Source: Chersky-299 sp963749535 (GTDB lineage Bacteria > Actinomycetota > Thermoleophilia > RBG-16-64-13). From it: a stretch of 33,842 bases of DNA. The notes beneath the pieces were generated by a model. The model ran no database searches and was not told the DNA's origin. It saw only the letters and a list, made by a program, of their open reading frames with translations. Made by a program: the position numbers and the translations under genes. Of this stretch, positions 33,746 to 33,842 are shown one piece after another. The stretch is taken from positions 1 through 33,842 of the forward strand of contig CAVVNF010000039.1 in NCBI GenBank assembly GCA_963749535.1. Direction: 5' to 3'. The first letter of the stretch is position 1. The number at the start of each line of letters is the position of its first letter.

Positions 33746-33842
33746 GCTGTCCCCTTAGTCTCACCGCTGAGCTGAGCGAATGCGTTCGTGGGGCCGGTCA
33801 GCGTATCTGCCGCTTACCACTAACTATACGTCCAGACGAGGG

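Overview
The window is high-GC bacterial DNA rich in cell-envelope genes: SLH-domain proteins, lipoproteins with short lipoboxes, a DD-carboxypeptidase, an NlpC/P60 hydrolase, a Mycobacterium MTB12-like lipoprotein, and DUF2079, DUF1003, CHRD and SIMPL proteins. Together these suggest a monoderm, probably an actinobacterial-type lineage; no marker here fixes the taxonomy. No tRNA, rRNA or CRISPR array was recognised.

Layout. 1-2.6 kb (+): an NlpC/P60 peptidoglycan hydrolase and a PBP5-type DD-carboxypeptidase, both frameshifted. 2.7-5.0 kb (-): a degenerate-GGDEF membrane protein overlapping a processive family-2 glycosyltransferase, a likely exopolysaccharide synthase with a nucleotide-sensing partner. 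5.8-7.0 kb and 16.2-17.5 kb (-): two nearly identical copies of a 1.27-kb direct repeat, each carrying a three-SLH membrane protein. Between them lie an arylsulfotransferase-like lipoprotein (+) facing a DUF2079 membrane protein (-) across a strong hairpin, DUF1003 and DUF4177-SHOCT genes, a sulfite-oxidase-fold/cytochrome b pair (frameshifted), a nitroreductase and a haloalkane dehalogenase.

17.8-22.8 kb: an MFS drug exporter, an MTB12-like lipoprotein, and a DrrAB-type ABC exporter divergent from a TetR regulator, with a long inverted repeat between them that overlaps the tetR promoter. 22.9 kb: a pair of direct repeats resembling an IS21-type end. 23.1-26.5 kb (+): SHOCT and CHRD proteins, a frameshifted polysaccharide deacetylase, a truncated-looking secreted protein and a frameshifted methyltransferase. 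26.8-29.5 kb (+): a CHASE4-HAMP-PAS-HisKA-HATPase-REC hybrid kinase broken by two frameshifts. 30.0-33.8 kb: a SHOCT membrane protein sharing a module with the SLH pair, a SIMPL lipoprotein, and a glycan-binding (discoidin-like) membrane protein (-), also frameshifted.

Main points: (i) the SLH duplication and its module shared with a stand-alone protein; (ii) the coupled degenerate-GGDEF/glycosyltransferase pair; (iii) the clear TetR operator and a probable leaderless tetR transcript; (iv) eight genes broken by single-base shifts although every fragment still reads as conserved protein, which points to sequencing indels or very recent decay.
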